This document shows, piece after piece, positions 12,101-22,175 of a stretch of DNA of 26,924 bases. The notes beneath the pieces were generated by a model. That model saw only the letters and a list, made by a program, of their open reading frames with translations, had not been told where the DNA came from and did no database searches. A program made the position numbers and the translations under genes. Location: contig JAYMTF010001044.1 in NCBI GenBank assembly GCA_036897485.1, positions 1 to 26,924 on the forward strand, read 5' to 3'. This DNA comes from Pelargonium nanum (lineage: Eukaryota > Streptophyta > Magnoliopsida > Geraniales > Geraniaceae). Numbering within the stretch: the first letter of the stretch is position 1; each line of letters begins with the position of its first letter.

Positions 12101-14006
12101 AAGCTCCCCTTCAAGCCGTGACGCTGCCGCCGCAGCCAAGTCATTTGCATTTATTCCTAACCTGAAATAATACTAAAATAGGCCTATTTAACAGCAAATT
12201 CAGCATCTTGACTTTGTCAAACAGAAAAAATCCAACAAAAATGGAAACAAGTTGAGAGCTTGTCAAGTTATATTAAATAATTAAAAGAAAGAATGTCAGA
12301 TACATTTCGAAAAAACTTGTCAGATGGATCTTGAAATGAAACATATCACCTGAAAAAAAGAAGGTAAAGAGCTAGTAGGTTGTGGCTGAAACACCTTGAA
12401 TTGAAATAATAAAAAAAAGAACTCAAATTGACTCTACTCTCTAGCAATGTGTCAGAAACCAACTGTGGACAAAGCAAAAAAAACACATGCTAATACCCGC
12501 ACCTTCCATAAAACTAGTGGTGCGCCTCGCTGATTCTCAGATCAGTGTTCCATCAATCTATGGAACTTTGGAGAAAAATGGACTGATACATTGAGACATG
12601 AGAAACTACCTCCACATACACATTTACAAGTTTACATTCGGTGGCACATAAAGTACGACATGGTACTGGTAGCCAGATCATATTAATATTATCAAAACTA
12701 CAGCAACCAAACCATCTCACGGACAACGTTTGGGTCAACTACGTGAATAATTTAGCAAAACTCTTAGAAATCTTCTGAGCTTATTGTCCTCATCCACTCA
12801 GTCTTATCTAATGTTGATGCATCCAAGCATGAGGATCTTGAGAAACTACCTCCATAGTCCATATACACATTTACAAGTTTACATCAACAACAAAACCATC
12901 TCTAAGACAATGTTATGTCAACTATATGAATCTTTTATCAAAACTCCTTGATAACTTCTATGTGTATCCACTCAGCCCTATCTAATGTTATCTCTTTCAT
13001 TACGTTGTGTGCTACCAAGTCTTTTCTTACTACTTCTTTCATGTCAATCTAAAAAAGCAAATAACCTAAAAGCTTAAACTCATAGTTGGAGGCCCCATGT
13101 TACTCGGACTTGTGACGTTTAGGTCAATCAGGCCTATATCAATGTTATACTCTAACATCAACCTGGGCCTTACCCCTACCTTTATAAACCTCATTCTCTC
13201 AAATTTCCTTGCACAGTCACTAACCTCTCTACACTGTACAAGTTCAAATAAAGTTAGGCGGTTTTTCCTCGTCTTGTTCAACAATCATGACTGTAATACA
13301 AAAATGTAATACACAACACATCTTTTAAACACACAAGGAAACAACATTAACTCAACTCGAGATGATATCAAACTTGTAAGTACCTTCTGAGGACCCTATG
13401 AGCACTCCCATCATCAACTGTCAAAAGGCCAATGGACAAATGTTCAGGAGCAACAAACTTACACCCCATAGTTCTTGAATACTCCATTGCAGCCTCAAAG
13501 ACCCGCTTCGCAATGATCGAAAACGGCACATCAGTTGAGGAACTCACTTCACCACCACCACCACCATCTTCACCTCTCCAAATGCTGCGCACAGCTTCAC
13601 GAGCCTCCTCAATTGTGACACCAGACCCAAAAAAACCTTTAGGGTCCTGATCCTCCGCAACCAATCCCAGCAACAAATGCTGTGTAAAAACCATGTCCCT
13701 CCCCAAGGCTCTAGCTTCCCTCTGCGAGAACATCACCACCTTGATAGCTCGCTCAGTGAACCGCTCAAAAATCGCCGAAACTTGAACAACCCGCCTCCTC
13801 CGGGAGCTCCGGGAAGACCCATTTCGCGGCAGAGCCAGAGAATCGGAATTTAGGAACGAACAGGAGGTGGTGGAAATTGGGTACAAGGAGACAACTTTCC
13901 GGCAGGTTGGGGAGAATCTGGATTGAACCGCCGGTCGGATTGGCGGAGGAGAAGGGACCCACCTGGAGTGAATTGACAGAGGTGATGAGGAAGATGAAAC
14001 CTCCAT
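6113..14006 (-). CDS. Chloroplast Clp ATPase/chaperone ClpD (ERD1-like)
   Basis: There are twelve coding exons: 14006-13384, 12161-12001, 11907-11678, 11509-11401, 11318-11188, 9851-9750, 9660-9379, 8978-8875, 8446-8152, 7646-7413, 7330-7088 and 6424-6113. All have GT-AG introns and compatible phases, and the product is 941 aa, close to Arabidopsis ClpD. A Ser/Arg-rich plastid transit peptide covers residues 1 to about 77, with possible cleavage after VQVS. The Clp N domain starts at FERFTERA (about 80). The first AAA+ module has Walker A GEAGVGKT (311-318) and Walker B LFIDE (about 379-383). An acidic, serine-rich linker follows (exon 8), then the second AAA+ module with Walker A GPTGVGKT (659-666), pore motif GYVG (706-709), Walker B VVLLDE (about 732) and sensor-2 GARPLRR (881-887). 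ClpD unfolds stromal proteins for the ClpP/R protease. In Arabidopsis it is induced by drought and senescence. The LDDDDDEE tract and [11 protein letters not shown] block favour ClpD over ClpC. The usual IGF loop reads FGF (787-789). Confidence 0.96.
6598..7063. mobile_element. hAT-like MITE in ClpD intron 11
   Basis: A 466-bp element runs from TATGGGTGGTTATTTGTG to the complement of TAGAGCTGGCAATATGGG. The flanks AATAGCTA and AATAGCAA match at 7 of 8 positions, an 8-bp target duplication. The interior is made of ACGGGTTG / AACACGAC-type words shared with the copies at 10032 and 19212. It is non-coding and makes up most of the 662-bp intron between ClpD exons 11 and 12. Confidence 0.8.
7733..7977. 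mobile_element. hAT-like MITE, degraded, in ClpD intron 9
   Basis: The copy begins TACGAGTGTTCGAAATACC and contains GGACCAGACC / GGTCCAGTCCGG blocks plus an ATTCATTTG word in common with the element at 8511. The left end is recognisable. The right end (near ACCACTAA) and any target duplication are unclear. It is non-coding and probably older or partly deleted. Confidence 0.5.
8511..8828. mobile_element. hAT-like MITE, TAGGGGTGTGC family, in ClpD intron 8
   Basis: A 318-bp element opens TAGGGCTGTTCAAAATCCGG and closes with the complement of TAGGGGTGTGCTTCGGTCC. Inner GGACCAGACCAGA and GGTCCAGTC words match the copies at 7733 and 5421. I could not find a convincing 8-bp target duplication. The open frame on the plus strand at 8650-8982 is a shadow covering this element and the reverse of ClpD exon 8. 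Confidence 0.6.
9852..11187. other. Long ClpD intron 5 (1336 bp)
   Basis: This is the longest ClpD intron. It separates the exon ending in RGELQ from the exon starting CIASTTLDE. It carries one complete hAT-like MITE (10032-10558). The rest is AT-rich with no recognisable gene or RNA. Confidence 0.7.
10032..10558. mobile_element. Complete hAT-like MITE with perfect 8-bp target duplication
   Basis: The element spans 527 bp. It begins TAGAGCTGGAAATTTGGG, ends with the complement of TAGAGCTGACAATTTGTA, and is flanked on both sides by CTCTTATC (10024-10031 and 10559-10566). The outer thirds are rich in ACACGACACG / GTGTCGTGT words. The centre (about 10205-10385) is unlike the related copies here and may be a captured or inserted segment. 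No transposase frame is present. Confidence 0.85.
12162..13383. other. ClpD intron 1 (1222 bp) with internal duplication
   Basis: The intron splits the Clp N domain between VLRR and [10 protein letters not shown]. It holds no gene. A direct duplication is visible at about 12599-12815 and 12839-12989. The first ClpD exon ends at AGAAG before GTACTT, and the next begins after TTATTTCAG. Confidence 0.75.
12599..12989. repeat. Diverged tandem duplication in ClpD intron 1
   Basis: Both copies open TGAGAAACTACCTCCA and share ACACATTTACAAGTTTACAT, AACCATCTC, a GTCAACTA block and the closing CCACTCAG-CCTATCTAATGTT region. Copy 1 (12599-12815) has about 65 more bases than copy 2 (12839-12989), including a GGTACTGGTAGCCAGATC stretch. 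This suggests an old local duplication followed by indels. Confidence 0.7.
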
Positions 14007-14137
14007 GATTGGAGGGAATTGAGGAGATGGGTCTGCGGATATTTACAGTGTCGATGAAAAATGGAGAAAATGAGGTGAAAATCTACGTGGGTTTGTGATG
14101 ATTGAGAAGATGGAGAAAAGTTGAGGACGAATTGGGA

Positions 14138-14140
<3 letters not shown>

Positions 14141-14170
<30 letters not shown>
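14141..14170. repeat. (AG)15 tract = CT repeat in ClpD leader
   Basis: Fifteen perfect AG units are present, read as (CT)15 on the transcribed-sense minus strand about 135 bases before the ClpD ATG. CT/GA tracts are frequent in plant 5' UTRs and near transcription starts. It could be a length-variable expression element, but no effect can be shown from sequence alone. Confidence 0.9.
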
Positions 14171-14173
<3 letters not shown>

Positions 14174-14352
14174 TGGGATTGGGGAAGATGGTAGTGAAAA
14201 GGAGAGTTGTGGAGGGTCAAGAACATTGCCACTTGGAAATGGAAAAAAGATGGAACCTTTTTGTCTATACTGTTCATATTTGGCAAAAAGAGAAGGAAAA
14301 AAAAACCACAGCCAATAAATTATGGTCAATGTGATGTCACCTCATTGATAAA

Positions 14353-14360
14353 TATTTATA
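14353..14360 (-). promoter_or_regulatory. Candidate ClpD TATA box
   Basis: TATAAATA reads on the minus strand about 350 bases before the ClpD start codon. A start site about 30 bases downstream would give a leader of about 310 nt that includes the CT repeat. The motif is a good match, but the region is AT-rich and there is no independent evidence for transcription start. Confidence 0.4.
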
Positions 14361-15346
14361 ACCCGTTTTAATTTGCAGTCCATCCTAATTTATTTTGTTT
14401 GTCTCTTTGCTGAACCAAGATTTCGAGCACTTTGGCAGAAATTTCCATCTCTTTCTACTCACATTGGCTCGACACGATGGCGATATTGTTCATAGTAGAG
14501 TCAATGGCGAAAATTCAAATTTTGATAATATATACAACTATAAAATTGTTCTCGTTCATTATTGTGCTTGATATAAAGCCGGCAAATTGGATTATACTCG
14601 GCACAGGATTTTATGAGTTCTAGTCACATAAAATGATTTTAATTGGGTTACGTGTTCTTGGAAAATTGTGTGACGGGTCGAACAAATTAGTATAAATCTG
14701 TACATTTTAAACGTAAATTTTGAACCCGAAAAGTCACTACTACTAGCTAGACATAGAATGATAAATTGAAGTGTAAGTAACAAAATATTCAACACATAAA
14801 ACTAGCTCCATTTTAATGCATGCTACAATTTTATGTATGTAGTAAACCACTGGAGCTTGTAATTTGAATTTGGAACCTTGAGCACTTGAAATATGATATG
14901 CACTTTTATAGATTCGAGTAACATAAATTGGACCTAATTACTTTTCAACCCGAGTTTGTCATGAAAAAACCGTGGGGTTGGTCAGACAACCTCGCTCAAA
15001 TTCACACGTTTCATTGCAAATTGCAATCCAACCCGAAATCCGAACTGCCAACTCTCATTTGCACAAGCAGACAAGAAAGCAAGCAAAAGAGGTATCATTT
15101 CCAAGTACCAAGCAAGAAAGAAAACTGAACTATCTGATATATTTTACTTTCCACAAGATATCTGAGTGAAGAATACTATATAACTTTCATCAACAATGAG
15201 TGTATACAATTGTATTTTCCAATAAAACAGCACAATTTAGAGCTCAAATGTACACAAATTCCGGAACACGCAACACGATCCAACACTGAATCTACAATAA
15301 GATGGAGGCGAGCTAGCGATTTTGATGGTTTATATTTGTCTACATA

Positions 15347-18300
15347 TCAGCAACTTTGGGATGAATCAACCTGACTCCACAGCACCTCAGCATAAGCCTT
15401 CTCTTCGTCCTTCTCCTCTTCCTTCTCTGCAACGCAATGATCATTTGCTTCTTCTGCTTGCTCGTCCTCATCCGGGATCTCTTCCATCATCTCCTCTGCA
15501 TTCACTGCTTCAACGAGCTCCCTGTCTTGCTCGATAAGTTCAGCTACAGCCTCCCTCATTGCCTGTTTCGTTGCAGGCCGGTCTTTAGGTCTATATTTCG
15601 GAGGAGGCACCATAAACGGCAAGACAATATCATCCAAGTTCGGACTGTGTTTGCCAAAGCTAACATTTCTACCTGGCGGAGGAAATAGGAAAACGATCCC
15701 GAGTTCATAGTTTAAAATATGAAGCCGCGAACCCCAAGAGGACCCGGTTTTCTCTATTCCAACTGATTTGGAAATTGGTCGTCCCCACGCAGCTGCACTG
15801 AAATTGTGGGACCCAGAATAAACCCACCCGAAGGAAGATGCGCCCGTCCTTGACTGAAAACGCCTCCTTGCTACCTTGGTATGCATTGGATACCCCACTC
15901 GACCAGAGGGATAAGGAACTGCATCGTGAAGTATATTTGCAGATCTCAACCTTTGCCACGTTTTCTGTATCGAGAGAAATGAAATATGACAAAAATTAGC
16001 TACTATTTCCAGTGTTCGGGAGAAAACAATGAATGTTAAAGGAGACCGAGACACTATTAATTGTGAGCTATTACACATGTTTCAAACTTCAAGCAAAATA
16101 GTATACTCCATATCTATTCACTCATTCCATATGTGAACCGAAAATGCATGGATTTAAGTGTAACTTGAATCAATATTCCACAAAAATGAAAGTTTTGACC
16201 TAAAAAAGGTTATGCTGATAGAAAACTCTGCATGAATCTCCGGAATCGATAAAATATAGGGGTAATTACGGATTACTATCCAGTTATGATGCACCAAAAC
16301 ACACAACACAACTATACCTTTTGATTTCTATAACATTTACACCCCATATGTTTTCACTTTCATGTAAATTGTCAATTTTAATAGAGATATTCATTCTTTC
16401 TCATCATGTGCTTTGCACATGGCATTCTCTAATGTCATAACTATCATATATGAATCCAATTTTGGAGAGAAATAGAAAAGATGGAAGATAAAAGTGAAAT
16501 GGGGATGAGGTTAGAGTTCTTTTGAGAATGTAAGGACATTTTAAGAATTTAAAATCAAAAGAATGTCACGCGCAAAGTACATAATGAGAGAGAATGAATT
16601 TCTCCATTAAAATTAATGATTTACTGGTGGAGCGAAAACATATGGAATGCAAATGTTATGGAAGTCGAAAAGTGAAGTAACGTGTTTTGACCATTATAAT
16701 TGGGTAGTAATCCATTATTAACCTAAATTATATTTATATAACACATCATATCAAATGCGAGGCACAAACTGCACCAATTCCATCTCACAAATTTGAACAG
16801 GTTGCCATTATTTGATCGATAGTTACCAAATTGCAGAATTGCTATTCACTACCTCCATTACAGAATTTTAATGTAAGCTGATAATATAAGGCTACTTATT
16901 ATACCTCTGAGAAGCAAAGAATGCGTCTTGAAGGTAAAATCCCGTTATACGCATTTTTCACTCTTTCGATTGTTGGAAAGATGATTCTAATAGATGGACG
17001 CTTCAATTCTTGAGAAGCACTCCAACGGCCCCACTGTCAATTGCATCAATGAACCGTTTAGTAACAAACATAATGTTTGTTTTAGACATGAAATTGCGTA
17101 TTAAAAATGCTCAATTTACCTCTGGATCAGAATCTTCGGACTCAGAGAACTGGGAGGTTCTCTTTCCAGCAGCTGCAGAAAATGCAGCGAGAAACTGCGC
17201 ATTGATTGATCCAATCGAAGACGAACCTGACAAAAAAGAAAGAGGCAGTGTAAGACTGAAACTCAATGAGCAATAAGCTTCAACCTTAAATTCGGATAGT
17301 TATGTTGTGCGAAATTGTACACACTCACCATACATGAAATCAGTTTCTTGATATTCTGGCCACCTGTAACGACCTACAACCTTGTAGAGTTTGGAAAAAA
17401 AACATATAAGATACACATGAAGGTCTCTTATATAGAACTTGTAAATCTTTACAAAACACTACAGAAAAACTGGTTATGTTGCTTTATTTGCTAGTTCCAA
17501 TCAAATCAGGAGATGACAATTTATCTTAAATCCTATTATTTAGCGACGCATAATATACTTCCATGCATAACTCAACCAAACCTCTACAAAGAAACATCCG
17601 AGTAACAACCTCACAAGTTTTCTTGAAGAGAAGTAATAATACCCTTGCTACGTGAAAAAATTAGAGTTACATTTACGACAAGATGAGGTCATTGATGACC
17701 CAGGAAACTTGTTTACAAATCCAGAAAAGGTTCATAATTAACAATCATTGTTAAATACATCAAATCTCACAAAATTTTGTTAACAAAGAGTTCATAATAA
17801 AGAACATGAAAGTAGAAATCCAATGCACATACACACGTTCTTATTCTAAACTACTGCAAAAAAATTATAAACTGCGGTGAACTATCTCAAAAAGAATTTA
17901 GTAGCTCAACTGTGGACAAGTTTCTCTAATTTCAGTCGCGTTACCTCTTCCAGACGCCAAAGGCCTAAACATCTCTGTACTGAAGCGATGAGGGAGGACA
18001 ACGCAGTAACATGTTCAGTCTGAATCATCTCGGACATATGTGAAAAGTTACTTCCCTGCCCAAGTAAATATTTTAGATATAATCACTTCATCTGTGTGAA
18101 TGTATAAAGCTGTAAATAGAGGTGGCAATTCAGTTTCAGGTCGGGCTGTTTGGGTTCGAGTTGAAAAGACGTAACCTTAACCCAACCCGCAAGAGATGCG
18201 GGTTGTGGGTTTCAGGCCACGAATTTTACAAAGAAAATGTGTGGGTGAGGGCGGGTTTGCCCAACCCACACTTTCCTCATGGCAACCCGACCCAACCTGA

Positions 18301-21300
18301 AAATTATTTGGGTCTATTTGTATGTGACCCCAACCTGCATGATGCGGGTTGGGTTTCTGATGCCCATGGGATTGGATCCAAACTGACAGCTCTAGGTGTA
18401 AATCATGGAAAACATATTTTACAAAGAAACGTGCCTGTGAAACATGAAGAATCAAAAGTACTTTGTTGTTGTTTTCCCCTAGAGCAGCTGCAAGCGCTTC
18501 TTTAGGACAAATGTAACCGGAGAAGCTCAAGAACCCCCCATCCCACAGGGGAGAAACCCACTTTGCAACACTTCTGGGCAGAAAACCAAGTTGCACGCAA
18601 TCTATAGAAAATAGTGGAAGTAAACATGAGTAATTGAGCAACTAGCACTTGAAAATCTAACTTAAGGAGAAACCACATGCTTAAAAGAAACATAAGCATA
18701 ATATGTCAATATACATTACAAATTGATGGAACTTTCAGAATACTGAATTAAACTAGTAACATATATCATAGTGCAAATAAGTATCCTAATAAAGGAATGT
18801 TAGCTATACCTCCCTCAGAGAACTTTTCTGGATTTTGAATGAGAACGCTCACAGCATTGGCGTCTGCAGAGACATTCAAGTTTCGTCTTAAAATAACCTC
18901 AATCATCCCACATGCATTTTCCTGATAGTTCTGAATAAAAGCTGCCAATTTCTTAAGTTGTGCACCATTTGTGTCTGATGCAGTGCGGAAAAGGTAGCTT
19001 AAACCGACTACAGATGCTTCAACAGAACCAAGGAACTTCAGACCAGATGTCCGTGATTGCTTCGCCTGACATGACAGTAAATGATAGAATTTTCATTCTA
19101 GCCAGCAACTTGCTTTTGAAATCACAACAAGGTAAGAGCTTAGCACCGTTAACAAGACACATCCACTAAAAAATGGAGCTCTACAAGCACTTCCAAATCA
19201 AATAAATTATATAGAGCTGGCAATTCGTGGCGTGATGAAGGTTGACCGTGTGCTATATGGGCCAACAAAAATACGACACATTCAGTAATCTTGCTCAAAT
19301 ATTAAACATGAGCACAAAACATTTACAAACACGGCACATTTAACTAAATGGACTAGGCTAAAACGACACAATTAGCACAACCTAACATGTTCTGTACGAC
19401 ATTACCAACACGTAGGCACGACACTCCCCAATACGCTTAGCGGGTCATAGCCCCACACGATTAAATATCACAAATTTAACCTATTTAACATGAACATGTT
19501 AACTAACATACAAAAACCATATAAACAATATGACTACCTTGGGTTTTTTGGTGTTTTGCGTGTCGTGTGTGTCACAACAAGACAAGGGCTAGGATAAGGC
19601 ACTCGACCCCAAAGCAGTAACAAGTATGTATGAGGTGCCTCTTCAGCTAAGCCAATGAGTGAGCTACAGTTTGGGGCATTAACTGGTTTTCACTTCCAGA
19701 CATAATCTTTCAATCCAATGAAGCAATTAATAAGTACATGTGTGAGTACATAGGATTCTCTTGAGAAAACTAAGGAAAACTTTAAAAAAGTAAAGTCAGC
19801 TTTCACAATGAGAATTTTGCCCACGAGCACCAACACAACCCATAAATAGAATACTCACAAGTAAGAAATGCATGGACTCTGATACACTAGGAGATCTGTA
19901 AGAATGAATTCCAGGAACTGAAGCAATCAGATGCGCATTAGCATCTCCGAAGTCGTACTTCGTCAACTCGACAATCCAGTGGGCCTGACTAGGGACATCA
20001 ACCAGGAGAGCTGCCATGAATCCAGCCAGCTGAGCAACAAAATCAGACCTTGATCTTGAATCTTGATTTATTTCCCCGTAGGATATTTGAGTAAAAAGAG
20101 ACAAATAATCCGGTGCAGATGCAGAAGGGAAATCTTGCCACCAAATGTTATTGGTCACATTATTCCACTGCAGAAGTCAGTAGACCAGATTAGCTAAATC
20201 AGAACGTTAACTTTCATCCTTAACACAAAATGCAAATGAGAATACCTTACGTCAAGTAATCACCTGATTTGCCACTAAATTTGCAGAAGATACGATAACA
20301 CGCATGCTATCTTCTCTTTGCAAAACAATCAATTTTGGATGGTGGCACGCAATGCCTTGTCTCTTGCGGTCTGTACCAAAAGCTATAGTCTCGGGGAATG
20401 GAGGATAGCTATTATATGAAACAGACTAAATTAAGGGGGGGAAATTGTTCCACACTAAAGTACAATGATTTCACTTTCTGCCTTAATGCAACTTAGTAAA
20501 TGAAGAATATAAGAATCTTACACTACAACTAAGTTTGGATAAGCTGGATATGGCATAGAGGTCCTATTATCAGTGCTTGAACTCCAACATTTTTCAGCAC
20601 TATGGCATGCAATCGTTACTGGCAGGTGGGTGGGAATCTCACAACACGACAAGAACCTACCAAAATATAGATGAGTTAAATTGATCAAGACAGTTATAAG
20701 AGAAACAAAAGAAAAATAAGATAAAGATCTTGATCAAATACCAATATAAATGCATAACTGTTGCATAAATAAGTAATCAACAAAAGCACAAATGAGCGTA
20801 CAAAACTTTACCATAATATATCACTTGTAAATGTTGCGATGAATATTCTAGAAACGCTGTCAATAGGGTGGAGAAGCTTAGGCAAGGAAACAGCAGTATG
20901 ATGACCCAATGAAGCATGGTCCATTAATTGAAGGCGGTTCAGGTAGAACTTCTTCCCAGGTGGCAAACATGAAATTCCCCGAGTTTCTTTCTGCATACCG
21001 TCATGAATTTGAAAAGCAATCTCCTTATCCACGGAGTCCAATGATGGAATCTTTGGATTATTATTGGCAGTAGTTTTGCTAAATACAACACCAATTTTTT
21101 CTTTATGACCTAAATGGTTACTTTCAGTACAAACATTTGCTATTTCACGGTGTGCCTCTAATACAACTCTACTGTCTCCTGGATTCAAATCAGGGCATGT
21201 CTTCTTGCTATGAATTGTTTCTTGTCCAACATCTGGAGTGACATTTTTAGCCTTTGGTTCAATGTGTGCTTGGAACTTAACCGTATAAGCTGTTAAGTCA

Positions 21301-22175
21301 CTCGCTCCTTCCTTCCCAGAGTCTAATCCAGAACATCGTTGAATGTAAGATACAGGATCTTCACTACCCAATATATCTCTGCACTGATTTACAAGGAACT
21401 TTGCTCTACCAACCGGATCATCACATTTTGATCTAAATAAATCACAACCCGGAAGCACTTCATTTATCCGGAAAGCAAAAACCCTTTTCCTGCCCTTCCC
21501 ACTCGACGCCGACCCTTGTGAGTGTTGTTCTGATGACACCACTCTGCACAACTCATCTCCGACACATTCACTCCCATCAAATCTCCGAACAACCTCCTCC
21601 TCAAAAACAACTCTTTGCACTATAAAACCCACCCGAGTCCGAAAACCGCCACAAACATCCTCACATCCAAGCAAAACCTCATCACCCGCACACAACTCCA
21701 CAACCATCCCTTTTTTAACCCTAAACCCATTAACAAAAACCCCATTCAGAGACTCTCTAACAACACCACAACACTCGACAACCTTCTCCACCTCCCCATT
21801 TCCCAATCCATCAAACCTAACCACCCTATTTCTAAATTCATCAACAACAAAACTAGAATTGACAGACACTAAAAACCCATCCAATATATAAATTTTGCGC
21901 AATACACTATCAAATAAAAACTGACAGTGTTGCTTACTGACTCGACGGTCATCGAATACAAAATCACAGCTCCGGCTGGTCCGGCCGAGAGGGTAAGGCC
22001 GATCCGGGTCGAATCGAACTGATTCACAGGCACAACCACTAGCTGTTGAAAGTAGAGGAGTATCGAGATGGTTCAGAGATACAAATGCTGTCTTTTCTAC
22101 AACTTTTCTCGATTTCTTGCGAGGAGCAACGACCTCGAGTCTCTGGTTGTCGGTAGCGAAATCTGAATCTTTCAT
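15347..22175 (-). CDS. FHA domain / tyrosyl-DNA phosphodiesterase protein (TDP1-beta, At5g07400-like)
   Basis: There are eleven coding exons: 22175-20812, 20656-20522, 20408-20264, 20167-19859, 19065-18810, 18601-18435, 18055-17945, 17380-17329, 17226-17120, 17033-16905 and 15964-15347. Together they encode 1130 aa. A basic PRKKSRK near residues 18-24 may be a nuclear signal. The FHA domain covers about residues 50-175, with GR (64-65), SKQH (80-83) and NG (149-150) at the phosphothreonine-binding positions. The phospholipase-D-fold TDP core begins at RIFIATFTSDILW. HKD motif 1 is H523-P-K525 with N543, and motif 2 is H953-T-K955 with N979 in SHNFSAAAWG. The tail is strongly acidic (about 1075-1120). 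TDP1 enzymes cleave 3' DNA adducts such as trapped topoisomerase I. Both H/K/N triads are present, so activity is plausible. Ten phases fit. Intron 6 seems to use a GC donor. The gene looks intact. Confidence 0.93.
15965..16904. other. TDP1-beta intron 10 (940 bp)
   Basis: This intron separates the exon ending in RILCFSE from the last exon starting KTWQRLRS. About half of it is the MULE-like MITE at 16259-16723. The rest is AT-rich with nothing recognisable. Confidence 0.7.
16259..16723. mobile_element. Mutator-like MITE with ~165-bp inverted arms
   Basis: The left arm is about 16259-16428, beginning GGGGTAATTACGGATTACTA. The right arm is about 16560-16723, the complement beginning GGTTAATAATGGATTACTAC. 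The arms are long imperfect inverted copies sharing CATAACATTT, CATATGTTTTC and TTTTAAT(A/G)GAGA blocks. The flanks TAAAATATA (16250-16258) and TAAATTATA (16724-16732) match at 8 of 9 positions. Long arms with a 9-bp duplication fit a non-autonomous Mutator-like element. The centre is non-coding. Confidence 0.8.
18117..18394. mobile_element. hAT-like MITE in TDP1-beta intron 6
   Basis: A 278-bp element opens TAGAGGTGGCAATTCAGTTT and closes with the complement of TAGAGCTGTCAGTTTGGAT. The flanks GCTGTAAA (18109-18116) and GGTGTAAA (18395-18402) match at 7 of 8 positions. The interior has GGGTTGGG / CAACCCGACCC words. It fills most of the 379-bp intron and ends about 40 bases from the unusual donor of exon 6. 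The open frames across it on both strands are shadows. Confidence 0.8.
19066..19858. other. TDP1-beta intron 4 (793 bp)
   Basis: The intron lies between the exon ending ESMHFLL and the exon starting AKQSRTSG. Its 3' half on the gene strand holds a fragment of the ACACGACACG hAT-like family (from 19212). The remainder shows no gene or further clear repeat. Confidence 0.7.
19212..19510. mobile_element. hAT-like MITE fragment in TDP1-beta intron 4
   Basis: The left end TAGAGCTGGCAATTCGTGGC is clear and matches the copies at 10032 and 6598 (complement). Dispersed ACGACACATT / ACACGGCACATTT words follow. No TAGAGCTG-type right end or 8-bp duplication was found before the intron ends, so the copy seems truncated or rearranged. 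The right boundary given is approximate. Confidence 0.55.

Larger units (their letters stand above)
14007..15346. other. ClpD promoter/5' UTR and TDP1-beta 3' flank
   Basis: No gene is seen. The left part carries a CT-rich ClpD leader and a TATA-like box. The right part is the 3' flank of the TDP1-beta gene, whose stop codon is at 15347. One ACGTG core (ABRE/NAC-type) lies at 14650-14654, about 640 bases before the ClpD start. Stress control is known for ClpD orthologues, but a single five-base core is weak evidence. Confidence 0.5.

Noticed and set aside
14083-14329. Serine/leucine-rich minus-strand frames over the CT repeat
   Set aside because: They are repeat-driven readings of the ClpD leader, with no domain and no conserved start context.
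18122-18641. Overlapping frames of 127 and 154 aa on opposite strands
   Set aside because: The minus frame is TDP1-beta exon 6 running on into its intron MITE, and the plus frame is the reverse reading.
21615-21872. 85-aa plus-strand reading frame opposite the FHA exon
   Set aside because: It is the mirror of the TDP1-beta first exon, low in complexity, and has no independent features.
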